Positions 1 through 6,084 of a stretch of DNA of 6,302 nucleotides are shown here, one piece after another. The notes under the pieces were generated by a model that was not told the DNA's origin, made no database searches, and worked only from the letters and a program-made list of their open reading frames with translations. The position numbers and the translations under genes were made by a program. Position 1 is the first letter of the stretch, and each line of letters begins with the position of its first letter. The stretch spans positions 1-6,302 of the forward strand of contig QKGY01000450.1 in NCBI GenBank assembly GCA_003250235.1, read 5' to 3'. Source of the DNA: Desulfuromonadaceae bacterium. GTDB taxonomy: Bacteria > Desulfobacterota > Desulfuromonadia > Desulfuromonadales > SZUA-540.

Positions 1-753
1 CGGCTGGGGGAAGACAGCCTGTTTATTGGCGTGATCCGCGATATTACCGACGCCAAGGAGATGCAGGCCCGTGTTCTCAGAACGAAGCATCTTGCCGTGA
101 TGGGTGAGATGTGTGCTTCCGTAGCCCATGAGATCAGAAACCCACTAGCCGGTATCAGCGGTGCCGTACAGATCATTGTGAAAAAAATGCCCCAGACGCA
201 TGCTCACAGGGCTGTCTTGAACGGGGTCCTGGCCATGGTTGATCGCCTGGCAATGACTGTTGGCCAGATGCTGGATTATTCCAAGCAGTGGAGGCCCGAT
301 CCGCAGACCTTTAAGGTTTTCCCGCTATTGCAGGATATTTCCGTTGAGGCGGAAGATAAGGACGAACTGAAAGCTGTCGAGCTCTCTCTTGCAGGAGTGC
401 CGGAAAGCTTAGAGGTTTATGCAGACCCTGTCCTGCTGGAACAGGTGCTGTGGAATCTTGTGCAGAATGCTGCGCAAGCCATGCCGGGGGGGGGGCCAAT
501 TTTTATAAGTGGCGTCACGCAGGGGGACGGCTGCAAAATTTCGATCAGGGATACGGGGTGCGGCATGTCCGAAGAGGTCAAACAGAATCTTTTCCAGCCC
601 TTTTTTACAACCAAAGTGCATGGGGTCGGACTCGGGCTGGCGATCTGCCAGCGAATTATGGAAAACCATCAGGGCTTGATCAGCGTTGATAGCCATGAAG
701 GGGAGGGGACGACCATCAGTCTCACGTTCCCTTTTCCTTCCCCGTCAGTCTAG
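1..753 (+). CDS. PAS-type sensor histidine kinase, 3' part (start outside window)
   Basis: This is the C-terminal 250 residues of a two-component histidine kinase; the frame is open to base 1, so the true start lies upstream. The first ~20 visible residues (ending FIGVIRDITDAKE) look like the last strand of a PAS domain. The dimerisation/phosphoacceptor domain follows, with HEIRNPL and its His at visible residue 43 (codon 127-129). The ATPase domain has the N box NLVQNAA (152-158), G1 box DTGCG (184-188), F box FFTTK (201-205) and G2 box GVGLGLA (208-214), so all catalytic boxes are present. No membrane segment is seen in the visible part. The type resembles NtrB/AtoS/ZraS kinases that pair with sigma-54 activators, so the regulator at 4523-5881 is a possible partner (inference). 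A ten-G run lies in the codons for the Pro-Gly-Gly-Gly after the N box. The gene ends 2 bases from the convergent hypE stop. Confidence 0.93.
   Translation, partial: RLGEDSLFIGVIRDITDAKEMQARVLRTKHLAVMGEMCASVAHEIRNPLAGISGAVQIIVKKMPQTHAHRAVLNGVLAMVDRLAMTVGQMLDYSKQWRPDPQTFKVFPLLQDISVEAEDKDELKAVELSLAGVPESLEVYADPVLLEQVLWNLVQNAAQAMPGGGPIFISGVTQGDGCKISIRDTGCGMSEEVKQNLFQPFFTTKVHGVGLGLAICQRIMENHQGLISVDSHEGEGTTISLTFPFPSPSV
486..495 (+). repeat. Ten-G homopolymer inside the kinase gene
   Basis: Ten consecutive G residues encode the end of a Pro codon plus three Gly codons, just after the N box of the kinase ATPase domain. Long mononucleotide runs are prone to polymerase slippage and sequencing error. 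A one-base change here would shift the frame before the G1, F and G2 boxes and inactivate the kinase. The frame as given is intact. Confidence 0.9.
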
Positions 754-755
754 TC

Positions 756-1775
756 TCAGCAGATACGAGGCAACTGCTCTCCGGAAAGCATTTCAATGCT
801 TCTGAGCCCGCCGATGGCCGTGCGCAGGGAGAGTCTTGCGCTGCCGATACCCGTTACCTCGCCAATCACGGCAGCCTCCCTCCCGTAAGGGTGTGAGTGC
901 ATTGCGGCCAAAACATCCCCGGATTTCTCTGCGCTTACGATGCATAACAGTTTTCCTTCGTTAGCGACGTAAAGAGGATCGAGACCGAGAATGCTGCAAA
1001 CCCCGTTAACCTCCCTTTTTACCGGAAGCTCCGTTTCGTTCAGGAGCAAATCTGTGCCCGACTGGCGGGCAATCTCTTTGAGAGTGGTCGCCACCCCGCC
1101 GCGAGTCGGATCGCGAAGGACGTGCACCGCGTCGCCGCCGGCAGCGAGGATGTCTTCGACGAGTCCGTTCAACGGGGCGCAGTCGCTGCAGATATCGCTG
1201 TCGAGGTCGAGACCTTCACGTTTTGCCAGGATGGCCATGCCGTGGTCGCCAATGGTGCCGTTGATCAGGATTTTGTCTCCGGGTTTGGCGCCGCTCCCCG
1301 TCAGAATGAAAGAATGGTCCAGAATGCCGATGCCTGCCGTGTTGATAAAGATTTTGTCGGCTTTGCCCTTCGGGACGACCTTGGTATCCCCGGTGACGAT
1401 GGAAACACCGGCCTGTGACGCGGCTACACGCATGGATTCCAGGATTCGGCGCAACTCGGCAAAAGGCAACCCTTCCTCGAGGATAAGCCCTACGCTGATG
1501 GCAAAAGGGCGGGCGCCGCTCATGGCCAGGTCATTGACCGTTCCATTGATTGCCAGATCGCCGATATTCCCACCCGGGAAGAAAATCGGATCAACCACAT
1601 AGGAGTCTGTGGTAAAAGCCAGGCGGCCATGGTGGCTTGGGGCAGTCAGGATCGCTGCGTCGTTCTGGTCTTTAAGGGCTACGCCGGAGAGGGTCGGAAT
1701 GATCAGGTCGTCGAGCAGTTGGTGGCTGAGCTTCCCGCCACTGCCGTGGCCAAGAAGGATGATGTCTGTTGGCAT
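756..1775 (-). CDS. hypE: Hydrogenase maturation protein HypE (carbamoyl dehydratase)
   Basis: HypE receives a carbamoyl group from HypF on its C-terminal cysteine and dehydrates it with ATP to a thiocyanate, the cyanide donor for the [NiFe] active-site iron on the HypC-HypD complex. The 339-residue product has the usual family length and ends in the diagnostic PRIC, with Cys339 as last residue. The N-terminal half shows the PurM/AIRS-like fold signatures: HGSGGKL (10-16), NDAA (38-41), a GDLAINGTVNDLAMSGARP block (72-90) and GDTKVVP (129-135). The C-terminal half has DPTRGGVA (222-229). The ATG at 1775-1773 is preceded by GGAG with a 6-base spacer. It is the last gene of hypABCDE, 53 bases after hypD, with no terminator visible in the gap. 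The stop is 2 bases from the convergent kinase stop. hypF, needed for function, is not in the window. Confidence 0.98.
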   Translation of the reverse strand: MPTDIILLGHGSGGKLSHQLLDDLIIPTLSGVALKDQNDAAILTAPSHHGRLAFTTDSYVVDPIFFPGGNIGDLAINGTVNDLAMSGARPFAISVGLILEEGLPFAELRRILESMRVAASQAGVSIVTGDTKVVPKGKADKIFINTAGIGILDHSFILTGSGAKPGDKILINGTIGDHGMAILAKREGLDLDSDICSDCAPLNGLVEDILAAGGDAVHVLRDPTRGGVATTLKEIARQSGTDLLLNETELPVKREVNGVCSILGLDPLYVANEGKLLCIVSAEKSGDVLAAMHSHPYGREAAVIGEVTGIGSARLSLRTAIGGLRSIEMLSGEQLPRIC

Positions 1776-1828
1776 GAGGCTCTCCGCCGTTTGTTGTGAG
1801 AAAGATGGGTTACATGGAGTGCCGGAGT

Positions 1829-2920
1829 TCAGTCCCCGTATTTGTATTCGGCGGCACAGGTCCCTTCGCTGGACACCATGCAGGCCCCAACGGGATTTTC
1901 AGGCGTGCAAACCGTTCTGAACAGAGGGCACTGCCTGGGAGCGATCTGCCCTTTGAGAATCTCACCGCAGCGGCATCCGGTATGTTCCCGGAGAGGCTCG
2001 ACCGCAACCGGAAGTGCCTTCTCTGCGTCAAAGGCCTCAAAAGCGGGAGCCAGGCGCAGACCGCTTGCCGGGATATTTCCCAGGCCTCGCCATTCGGCGT
2101 CGCAGGGTTCGAACACTTCTTTAAGAAGATGCTGCGCCTTGAGGTTGCCTTCCGGTTTGACAAATCGGCAATACTGAATATCCACCCGGGCCTGACCGGA
2201 AAGGATCTGGGCGATGGCCATATCGATTCCCTGAAGAATATCCAGGGGTTCAAAGCCGGTTACCACGCAGGGGATACCCCGATCTTCGGCCAGAAAACGG
2301 TAGGCGTTCGCGCCGATGATGGCGCTGACATGGGCCGGACACAGGTAGCCGTCAATGTTGAGCTGGGGATCTGCCGTCAGGGCCGCCATGGGCACCGGCA
2401 TGGTTTTGTGCGCACAGAGAACGAAAAAGTTGTTCAGTCCCTCGCGTCGGGCCGCAATCAGAGCTCCGGCAATGGTCGGCGCGGTCGTTTCGAACCCGAC
2501 GCCCAGAAAGATCACTTTTTTGTCGGGATTTTTGCGGGCAAGCACCAGGGCATCAAGCGTGGAATAGACGATGCGAACCTGCCCGCCGGTCGCCTGTTCG
2601 TGGATCAGGCTGCTGCTCGAACCGGGGACTCGGACCATATCTCCGAACGTTGCAATCAGCGTATCGGGTCTGCGCACCAGGGCTATGGCACGGTCGATAT
2701 AGCTAAGGGGGGTGACGCACACCGGGCAGCCGGGGCCCGAAACAAGACGGATGGCGGGGGGGAGGAGGCTGCGAATGCCATGCTGGTAGATAGCCATGGT
2801 ATGGGTGCCGCAGACCTCCATCAAGGTGATGGGGGTGGTAAGGCCTGCTGTCAGGCTTGCCAGTTTATCCAGGTATCGCCGGGCCACCTGCGGGTCCCGG
2901 TACGCATTGTCGGAGATCAC
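1829..2920 (-). CDS. hypD: Hydrogenase maturation protein HypD (Fe(CN)2CO scaffold)
   Basis: HypD is the [4Fe-4S] protein that, with HypC, holds the iron while its cyanide and carbonyl ligands are built. The 363-residue product carries the conserved redox/iron-binding cysteines: MEVCGTH with Cys37, and GPGCPVC with Cys65 and Cys68. The C-terminal cysteine cluster for the iron-sulfur centre includes Cys316, Cys318, Cys331, Cys338, Cys347 (in GACMVSSEGTC) and Cys355, close to the typical C-terminus ending near YKY. The start is GTG at 2920-2918, overlapping the hypC stop by 4 bases (GTGA), which points to translational coupling and equimolar HypC and HypD. A run of seven C residues on the coding strand lies at 2756-2762, in the codons for the Pro-Pro of LLPPAIRL. 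No missing residue or truncation was seen. Expected location is the cytoplasm. Confidence 0.98.
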   Translation of the reverse strand: MISDNAYRDPQVARRYLDKLASLTAGLTTPITLMEVCGTHTMAIYQHGIRSLLPPAIRLVSGPGCPVCVTPLSYIDRAIALVRRPDTLIATFGDMVRVPGSSSSLIHEQATGGQVRIVYSTLDALVLARKNPDKKVIFLGVGFETTAPTIAGALIAARREGLNNFFVLCAHKTMPVPMAALTADPQLNIDGYLCPAHVSAIIGANAYRFLAEDRGIPCVVTGFEPLDILQGIDMAIAQILSGQARVDIQYCRFVKPEGNLKAQHLLKEVFEPCDAEWRGLGNIPASGLRLAPAFEAFDAEKALPVAVEPLREHTGCRCGEILKGQIAPRQCPLFRTVCTPENPVGACMVSSEGTCAAEYKYGD

Positions 2921-3147
2921 GTCGGGCCTCCACCCTCGGCAAGAATGGCGCGGAACATGGATACCGTTTCTTCTGCCTGGGCGGGGTCGAGCTTCTCGAT
3001 GGCAAAACCGGCATGAATCAGGACGAAATCGCCAACCCGGACATCATCCAGCATCATGAGGCTGGCTTCTCTTTGGACGCCGTCTATCTCGCAACGGGCC
3101 ACATCCCCTTCAATCGACATGACCAGCATGGGTACGCCAAGACACAT
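2917..3147 (-). CDS. hypC: Hydrogenase maturation chaperone HypC/HupF family
   Basis: HypC is a small chaperone that binds iron with HypD and then delivers the Fe(CN)2CO unit to the hydrogenase large-subunit precursor. The 76-residue protein starts with MCLGVP, so the essential Cys2 that coordinates iron and contacts the large subunit is present after Met removal. The conserved HAGFAIEKLD motif (His45) is also present. The length is normal for the family. The ATG at 3147-3145 follows AGGAG with a 6-base spacer. The gene starts 13 bases after the hypB stop and overlaps the hypD GTG start by 4 bases. A close paralogue (HybG) can serve particular hydrogenases in other species. With only one copy visible here, HypC is the safe name. 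Confidence 0.97.
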   Translation of the reverse strand: MCLGVPMLVMSIEGDVARCEIDGVQREASLMMLDDVRVGDFVLIHAGFAIEKLDPAQAEETVSMFRAILAEGGGPT

Positions 3148-3160
3148 GGGAGTCTCCTGT

Positions 3161-3943
3161 TTAAGACGCTTTGAGCTGCTTTTGGGTGACCTGCTGGCGC
3201 AGCCAGGCGTACCACTCCTCCATGCCTACGCCTGATACGCAGGACATTTCGATGATGCGCATATCCGGGTTGATCTGCCGTGCATAGGCCAGGCAGCGGT
3301 TCAGGTCAAAGGAAAGGTAGGGGAGCAGATCCACCTTATTGATGAGCATGAGGTCCGCCGCACGGAACATGTGGGGATATTTAAGGGGCTTGTCTTCGCC
3401 TTCGGTGACCGAAAGTACGGCAACCTTATGATCTTCCCCCAGATCGAAAGAGGCCGGGCAGACAAGATTGCCGACATTTTCGATCATCAGGATATCCAGC
3501 TTGTCCAGGTGAAAATGTTCTACACCGTGCGCAACCATGTGGGCATCGAGATGGCATCCTGCGCCGGTATTGATCTGGTGAACGGGTACGCCGGTTGCCG
3601 CAATGCGATCGGCGTCGTTGGCAGTCTGCTGGTCTCCCTCAAGCACGGCGAAGTGCATCTCGCTCTGCAGGTCTCTCAATGTTTTTTCAAGGATGCTGGT
3701 CTTTCCTGAGCCCGGAGAACTCACCAGATTCAGCGTGAAGATGCCGTGTTCCCGGAAGAGGGCCCTGTTGCCTGAGGCCAGCCGGTTGTTTTTAGCCAGC
3801 AGATCCTCTTCGATGCGAACAGTTCGCGCCGGCTGATCATGATGGTGGTCGTGCGCTTTGTCGTGGTCGTGCTCATGGTGGTGGTCATGATCATGATGAT
3901 GGTGATGCTCTGTTTGGCTTCCACAGCCGCAATCGATGCACAT
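3161..3943 (-). CDS. hypB: Hydrogenase nickel-insertion GTPase HypB, His-rich type
   Basis: HypB is a SIMIBI-class GTPase that, with HypA, loads nickel into the hydrogenase large subunit. The 260-residue product begins MCIDCGCG, giving the N-terminal CxxCxC high-affinity nickel site (Cys2, Cys5, Cys7). A histidine-rich segment follows, with 15 His within residues 13-35, as in the 'nickelin' HypB proteins that also store nickel. The P-loop SPGSGKTS is at 76-83. The G-domain metal site shows GCHLDAH and, further on, NLVCPASFDLGE. The base-specificity motif NKVD and a C-terminal SGVGMEEW complete the GTPase. I chose the ATG at 3943-3941, because it puts the CxxCxC motif at the N-terminus and lies 2 bases after the hypA stop. 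The frame continues upstream into hypA, but that extension is antisense-like and has no family match. A GGAG within the end of hypA can serve as ribosome binding site. Confidence 0.97.
   Translation of the reverse strand: MCIDCGCGSQTEHHHHHDHDHHHEHDHDKAHDHHHDQPARTVRIEEDLLAKNNRLASGNRALFREHGIFTLNLVSSPGSGKTSILEKTLRDLQSEMHFAVLEGDQQTANDADRIAATGVPVHQINTGAGCHLDAHMVAHGVEHFHLDKLDILMIENVGNLVCPASFDLGEDHKVAVLSVTEGEDKPLKYPHMFRAADLMLINKVDLLPYLSFDLNRCLAYARQINPDMRIIEMSCVSGVGMEEWYAWLRQQVTQKQLKAS
3839..3907 (-). repeat. Low-complexity His/Asp-codon tract in hypB
   Basis: These 69 bases are almost entirely CAT/CAC and GAT/GAC-type triplets on the coding strand and encode residues 13-35 of HypB, 15 of them His. 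The tract is imperfectly repetitive at the trinucleotide level, so its length may vary between strains by in-frame slippage. On the opposite strand it reads as a Val/Met-rich false membrane-like peptide. Confidence 0.8.
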
Positions 3944-3945
3944 GG

Positions 3946-4287
3946 CTATTCGATCTCCATTTCCTTGATGCTGAGTTCTTCCCCTGCAAGACGGTCCAGC
4001 GCAAAACTGCCGCAAGCGGGGCAACTGAATGTCATGGTGTCCATCGCGGTCTCCGCGCCACATTCCCGGCAGCGTCCCTTGCCTTCCACCCGTTCGATGA
4101 TAAGGCGTGCCTGCTCGAGTAACGTTCCTTGAATGCAGACCTCAAAGCAGAATTCAACCGCGTCGGCAACGACCCCGGACAGATCACCCACCGTCACGGT
4201 CACCGTCAGGACGCGTTGGGCTCCCTGCTCCCGGGCATTTCGCTCGGCGATATCAACGATGTTCTTGGTAATGCCCAGTTCGTGCAC
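3946..4287 (-). CDS. hypA: Hydrogenase nickel metallochaperone HypA
   Basis: HypA binds nickel and passes it, with HypB, to the hydrogenase large subunit. The 113-residue protein starts MHELGIT, placing the nickel-binding His2 (with Glu3) at the N-terminus. It carries the structural zinc site as two CxxC pairs: Cys73/Cys76 (CREC) and Cys89/Cys92 (CPAC). The start codon is GTG (4287-4285), fixed by the need for His at position 2. It is preceded by GAGG (4298-4295) with a 7-base spacer. It is the first gene of hypABCDE; its TAG stop lies 2 bases before the hypB ATG. Upstream candidate promoters are a sigma-70-like element (4357-4328) and a weaker sigma-54-like element (4493-4480). The length is normal and all key residues are present. 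Confidence 0.97.
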   Translation of the reverse strand: MHELGITKNIVDIAERNAREQGAQRVLTVTVTVGDLSGVVADAVEFCFEVCIQGTLLEQARLIIERVEGKGRCRECGAETAMDTMTFSCPACGSFALDRLAGEELSIKEMEIE

Positions 4288-4327
4288 CGTGTGGCCTCGT
4301 TATCGGCAGGGGATTCATTCTGAGTCG

Positions 4328-4357
4328 AATATAGGGGCAGGTCTTGCAAAAAATCAA
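4328..4357 (-). promoter_or_regulatory. Candidate sigma-70 promoter for hypABCDE
   Basis: On the minus strand TTGATT (4357-4352; 4 of 6 to TTGACA) is followed after 18 bases by TATATT (4333-4328; 5 of 6 to TATAAT). Transcription would start near 4321, leaving a leader of about 34 bases before the hypA GTG. The match is reasonable but was found by eye in an AT-richer stretch. Confidence 0.4.
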
Positions 4358-4366
4358 GGGTCATAT

Positions 4367-4385
4367 CGCTACAATAGCGTATACG
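4367..4385. promoter_or_regulatory. Dyad plus GTATAC palindrome in the hypA/regulator intergenic region
   Basis: A perfect 5-base inverted repeat CGCTA-CAA-TAGCG (4367-4379) runs directly into the perfect palindrome CGTATACG (4378-4385). The pair sits about ten bases upstream of the candidate hypA -35 box, a position suited to an activator or repressor site. The GTATAC core recurs twice before the hydrogenase gene (6067-6072 and 6146-6151). Function is inferred from position and symmetry only. Confidence 0.35.
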
Positions 4386-4416
4386 TTTTGTGGAGAGACT
4401 GGTATGAAATTTTTCG

Positions 4417-4446
4417 TTGTAGGAGGATGTTCGGCTCTGTTATGGT
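4417..4446 (+). promoter_or_regulatory. Weak candidate sigma-70 promoter for the regulator gene
   Basis: TTGTAG (4417-4422) and TATGGT (4441-4446) are spaced by 18 bases, each matching 4 of 6 consensus positions, with a TG one base upstream of the -10 hexamer (extended -10). The start would be near 4453, about 70 bases before the regulator ATG. Other weak hexamers exist nearby, so this is only one option. Confidence 0.2.
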
Positions 4447-4463
4447 CATTATGAAACATATTG

Positions 4464-4477
4464 CAGCTTGAGAGCTG
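4464..4477. promoter_or_regulatory. Inverted repeat CAGCT-N4-AGCTG
   Basis: A perfect 5-base inverted repeat with a 4-base gap lies between the hypA and regulator genes, next to the sigma-54-like element at 4480-4493. It could be a small regulator site or an RNA hairpin of the regulator leader. Short repeats of this size also occur by chance. Confidence 0.2.
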
Positions 4478-4479
4478 TA

Positions 4480-4493
4480 GCAGGAAAACTGCC
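4480..4493 (-). promoter_or_regulatory. Possible sigma-54 promoter for hypABCDE
   Basis: On the minus strand GG (4493-4492), ten bases and GC (4481-4480) read GGCAGTTTTCCTGC. This matches 7 of the 10 fixed positions of GGCACG-N4-TTGC, including the invariant GG and GC. The start would be near 4468, giving a long (~180-base) leader to hypA. It would place hyp genes under the same sigma-54 class as the hydrogenase promoter at 6131-6144, but the match is much weaker. Confidence 0.25.
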
Positions 4494-4522
4494 CGTGTAA
4501 AAACAGGTTGCGAGACGGATGT

Positions 4523-5881
4523 ATGGATAAGGGCCGGATATATATCGCCGATAGGGACAAAGAGACACAGGATTTTCTGCAGGAGACCCTTGCGGCCAAA
4601 GGATACCAGGTTGAAGTTTTCGAAAACGGCGACCAGCTTCTGCAGTTTATCGAAGATCATCGCAGCGAACGGCCTGATTTGATCCTGCACGAGGAGAGAA
4701 CCCCCGGCCCCGAGTGGGGAGAGGTGCTCAGACGCTGTCAGTCCCTGGTCCCCGAGACGGCCGTCATTATCATGAGTGGTCTGGCAACGGTTCGAAAGGC
4801 CGTGGAGGCGGTTCGGCAAGGGGCTCATGATTATCTGATCAAGCCATTTTTTGCCGACGACCTGCTGAATGCGATCCAGCAGGTCGTGGAGCGCAGTCGC
4901 CTTGTCGAGGAGAATCGCTCCCTCAAGGCAGAAATCCGTCGCCGGTTTGACCCGAGCCAGGTTGTGTTTCGCAGCGAGGTGTTTCAACGCGTCATGGCCC
5001 TGGCGACCAAGGTGGCTCAATCTTCGGCCAACGTCCTGATCCAGGGTGAGAGCGGCACCGGAAAGGAACTGATCGCCTCCACCATTCATTATAACAGCCG
5101 GCGCAGCGACCAGCGGTTTCTGACTATCAATTGCGCGGCTTTGACCGATACGCTTCTTGAGAGCCAGCTTTTCGGACACGTCAAAGGGGCCTTTACCGGA
5201 GCCGTTGCCAATCATCGCGGTTTGGTGGAAGAGGCCCACAAGGGAACGCTTTTTCTCGATGAGATTGGCGATATCAGCCCGGCTCTGCAGGCCAAGCTTC
5301 TGCGTGTTCTGCAGGAGAGAGAATTTATCCCGGTCGGCGCGACACGGGTGCGGCAGGCTGATGTCCGTTTCGTTGCGGCGACCAACAAGAACCTGGAAGC
5401 GGAAGTCGCAGCCGGCCGTTTCCGCGAAGATCTTTTTTATCGACTCAACGTGGTATCGCTAGCCGTTCCCCCCTTGAGGGAGCGGCGGGAAGATATTCCA
5501 CTTCTTGTGGATCATTTTGTCGCAAAGTTCGGTAAAAAGAACCAGCAGGGTATTTCCGCACGTGCCCTGGCACAACTGAAAAACTATGACTGGCCCGGCA
5601 ATGTCCGCGAACTCGAAAACGTGATTGAAATGGCCACGATTCTTGCCGATGGTTCCGAGCTCGATTCCGAACATCTGCCGGTCAAAGTCGCCGAAGGGCG
5701 TCCCGTCGAATTCTCTCTTCCGCAGGAACAGATGAGCATGGAAGAGGTGGAACGTCTTTATATTGAACAGGTTTTTCGTCAAACCCGCTACCACAAGGTT
5801 CGCACTTCCGAAATTCTCGCCATCTCCCGTAAAACCCTCGACCGCAAATTGCAGCAGTTCGGAATCGCCAAAGACGAGTAA
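4523..5881 (+). CDS. NtrC-family sigma-54 activator with degenerate receiver domain
   Basis: This is a 452-residue enhancer-binding protein: receiver (1-~123), linker, AAA+ domain (~145-380) and Fis-type HTH (~415-445). The AAA+ part is complete: Walker A GESGTGKE (175-182), the sigma-54 contact loop GAFTGA (222-227), Walker B GTLFLDEIGD (241-250), the FREDLFYRLNV arginine-finger region (300-310) and WPGNVREL (357-364). It should therefore drive sigma-54 RNA polymerase. The receiver is odd: aligned to DLxLLD the phosphoacceptor is Glu57 (DLILHE), and the acidic pair is Asp10-Arg11, while Ser85 and Lys107 are kept. The domain order is that of the hydrogenase regulators HoxA/HupR, whose non-phosphorylated forms are active; its place between hyp genes and a hydrogenase gene supports that role. 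I chose the ATG at 4523 (weak ribosome site). A TTG at 4508 would add five residues but has CAGG directly abutting it. It is divergent from hypA and upstream of the hydrogenase gene. Confidence 0.95.
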   Translation: MDKGRIYIADRDKETQDFLQETLAAKGYQVEVFENGDQLLQFIEDHRSERPDLILHEERTPGPEWGEVLRRCQSLVPETAVIIMSGLATVRKAVEAVRQGAHDYLIKPFFADDLLNAIQQVVERSRLVEENRSLKAEIRRRFDPSQVVFRSEVFQRVMALATKVAQSSANVLIQGESGTGKELIASTIHYNSRRSDQRFLTINCAALTDTLLESQLFGHVKGAFTGAVANHRGLVEEAHKGTLFLDEIGDISPALQAKLLRVLQEREFIPVGATRVRQADVRFVAATNKNLEAEVAAGRFREDLFYRLNVVSLAVPPLRERREDIPLLVDHFVAKFGKKNQQGISARALAQLKNYDWPGNVRELENVIEMATILADGSELDSEHLPVKVAEGRPVEFSLPQEQMSMEEVERLYIEQVFRQTRYHKVRTSEILAISRKTLDRKLQQFGIAKDE

Positions 5882-5971
5882 CGGATTCTTCTCCTTCTCT
5901 GTTCCTCCTGCCTGCCCGGCATCCCTTTCCCCCGGCTCCTGGTCTTTCCTGCCGCACTCCTGCGTCCTCTC
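5882..5971 (+). terminator. Pyrimidine-rich, G-poor tract after the regulator gene (possible Rho entry region)
   Basis: The 90 bases after the regulator stop are about four fifths pyrimidine by my count, C-rich and poor in G and A, with no stem-loop followed by a T run. This composition is what Rho loading sites look like, so factor-dependent termination of the regulator transcript is possible. No coding region was recognised here or in the rest of 5882-6240; the remainder holds the regulatory sites listed separately. Confidence 0.25.
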
Positions 5972-6022
5972 AAAAATACCTGCTCTGCTCTCATGGTTGA
6001 CTTGGACAAAATGAAACATCCT

Positions 6023-6037
6023 GGGTCAATGTGGCCC
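6023..6037. promoter_or_regulatory. Inverted repeat GGGTCA-ATG-TGGCCC upstream of the hydrogenase promoter
   Basis: Two 6-base arms with one mismatch flank a 3-base centre. The centre lies at about -126 from the predicted start at 6156, within the usual distance for an enhancer-type site of a sigma-54 activator. Assignment to the regulator encoded just upstream is inference. Confidence 0.3.
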
Positions 6038-6064
6038 GATTACCTGTAAATTCTCATCTGCATT

Positions 6065-6074
6065 CGGTATACGG
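6065..6074. promoter_or_regulatory. GTATAC palindrome, candidate upstream activator site
   Basis: GGTATACGG (6066-6074) contains the palindrome GTATAC and is repeated exactly in inverted orientation at 6144-6152, 79 bases away centre to centre. It lies at about -87 from the predicted start, a typical upstream activating position for NtrC-like proteins. A related CGTATACG lies before hypA (4378-4385). Confidence 0.4.
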
Positions 6075-6084
6075 ATTCACCCTC

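Noticed and set aside
1796..3016. Long open frame (406 codons) on the + strand opposite hypD and hypC
   Set aside because: It is antisense to two genes with unmistakable family motifs, and its translation shows no recognisable domain.
3944..4063. Upstream extension of hypB by 40 codons
   Set aside because: It lies inside hypA in another frame, and would bury the N-terminal CxxCxC nickel motif that belongs at the HypB start.
3839..4132. + strand frame with a Val/Met-rich, membrane-like start
   Set aside because: The hydrophobic run is the reverse complement of the HypB His/Asp codon tract, and the rest is antisense to hypA.
4361..5239. 292-codon open frame on the - strand opposite the regulator
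   Set aside because: It is a shadow of the AAA+ regulator frame; no domain is seen and it would start inside the regulator gene.
5997..6009. TTG...CAA pair resembling the HupR-type site TTG-N5-CAA
   Set aside because: The spacing is 7 bases instead of 5, and no second copy with the right spacing was seen.
5459..6019. 186-codon open frame on the - strand crossing the regulator end and the intergenic region
   Set aside because: Mostly antisense to the regulator, with no convincing ribosome site or domain; the intergenic part is explained by the pyrimidine skew.
4451..6019. ATGAAACAT present both at 4451-4459 and 6011-6019
   Set aside because: The flanks do not match, and one shared 9-mer between two regions of this size is expected by chance.
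6032..6047. TGGCCCGATTACCTGT as a second sigma-54 promoter
   Set aside because: It has GG but TG instead of the invariant GC at the -12 position; the element at 6131-6144 is far better.
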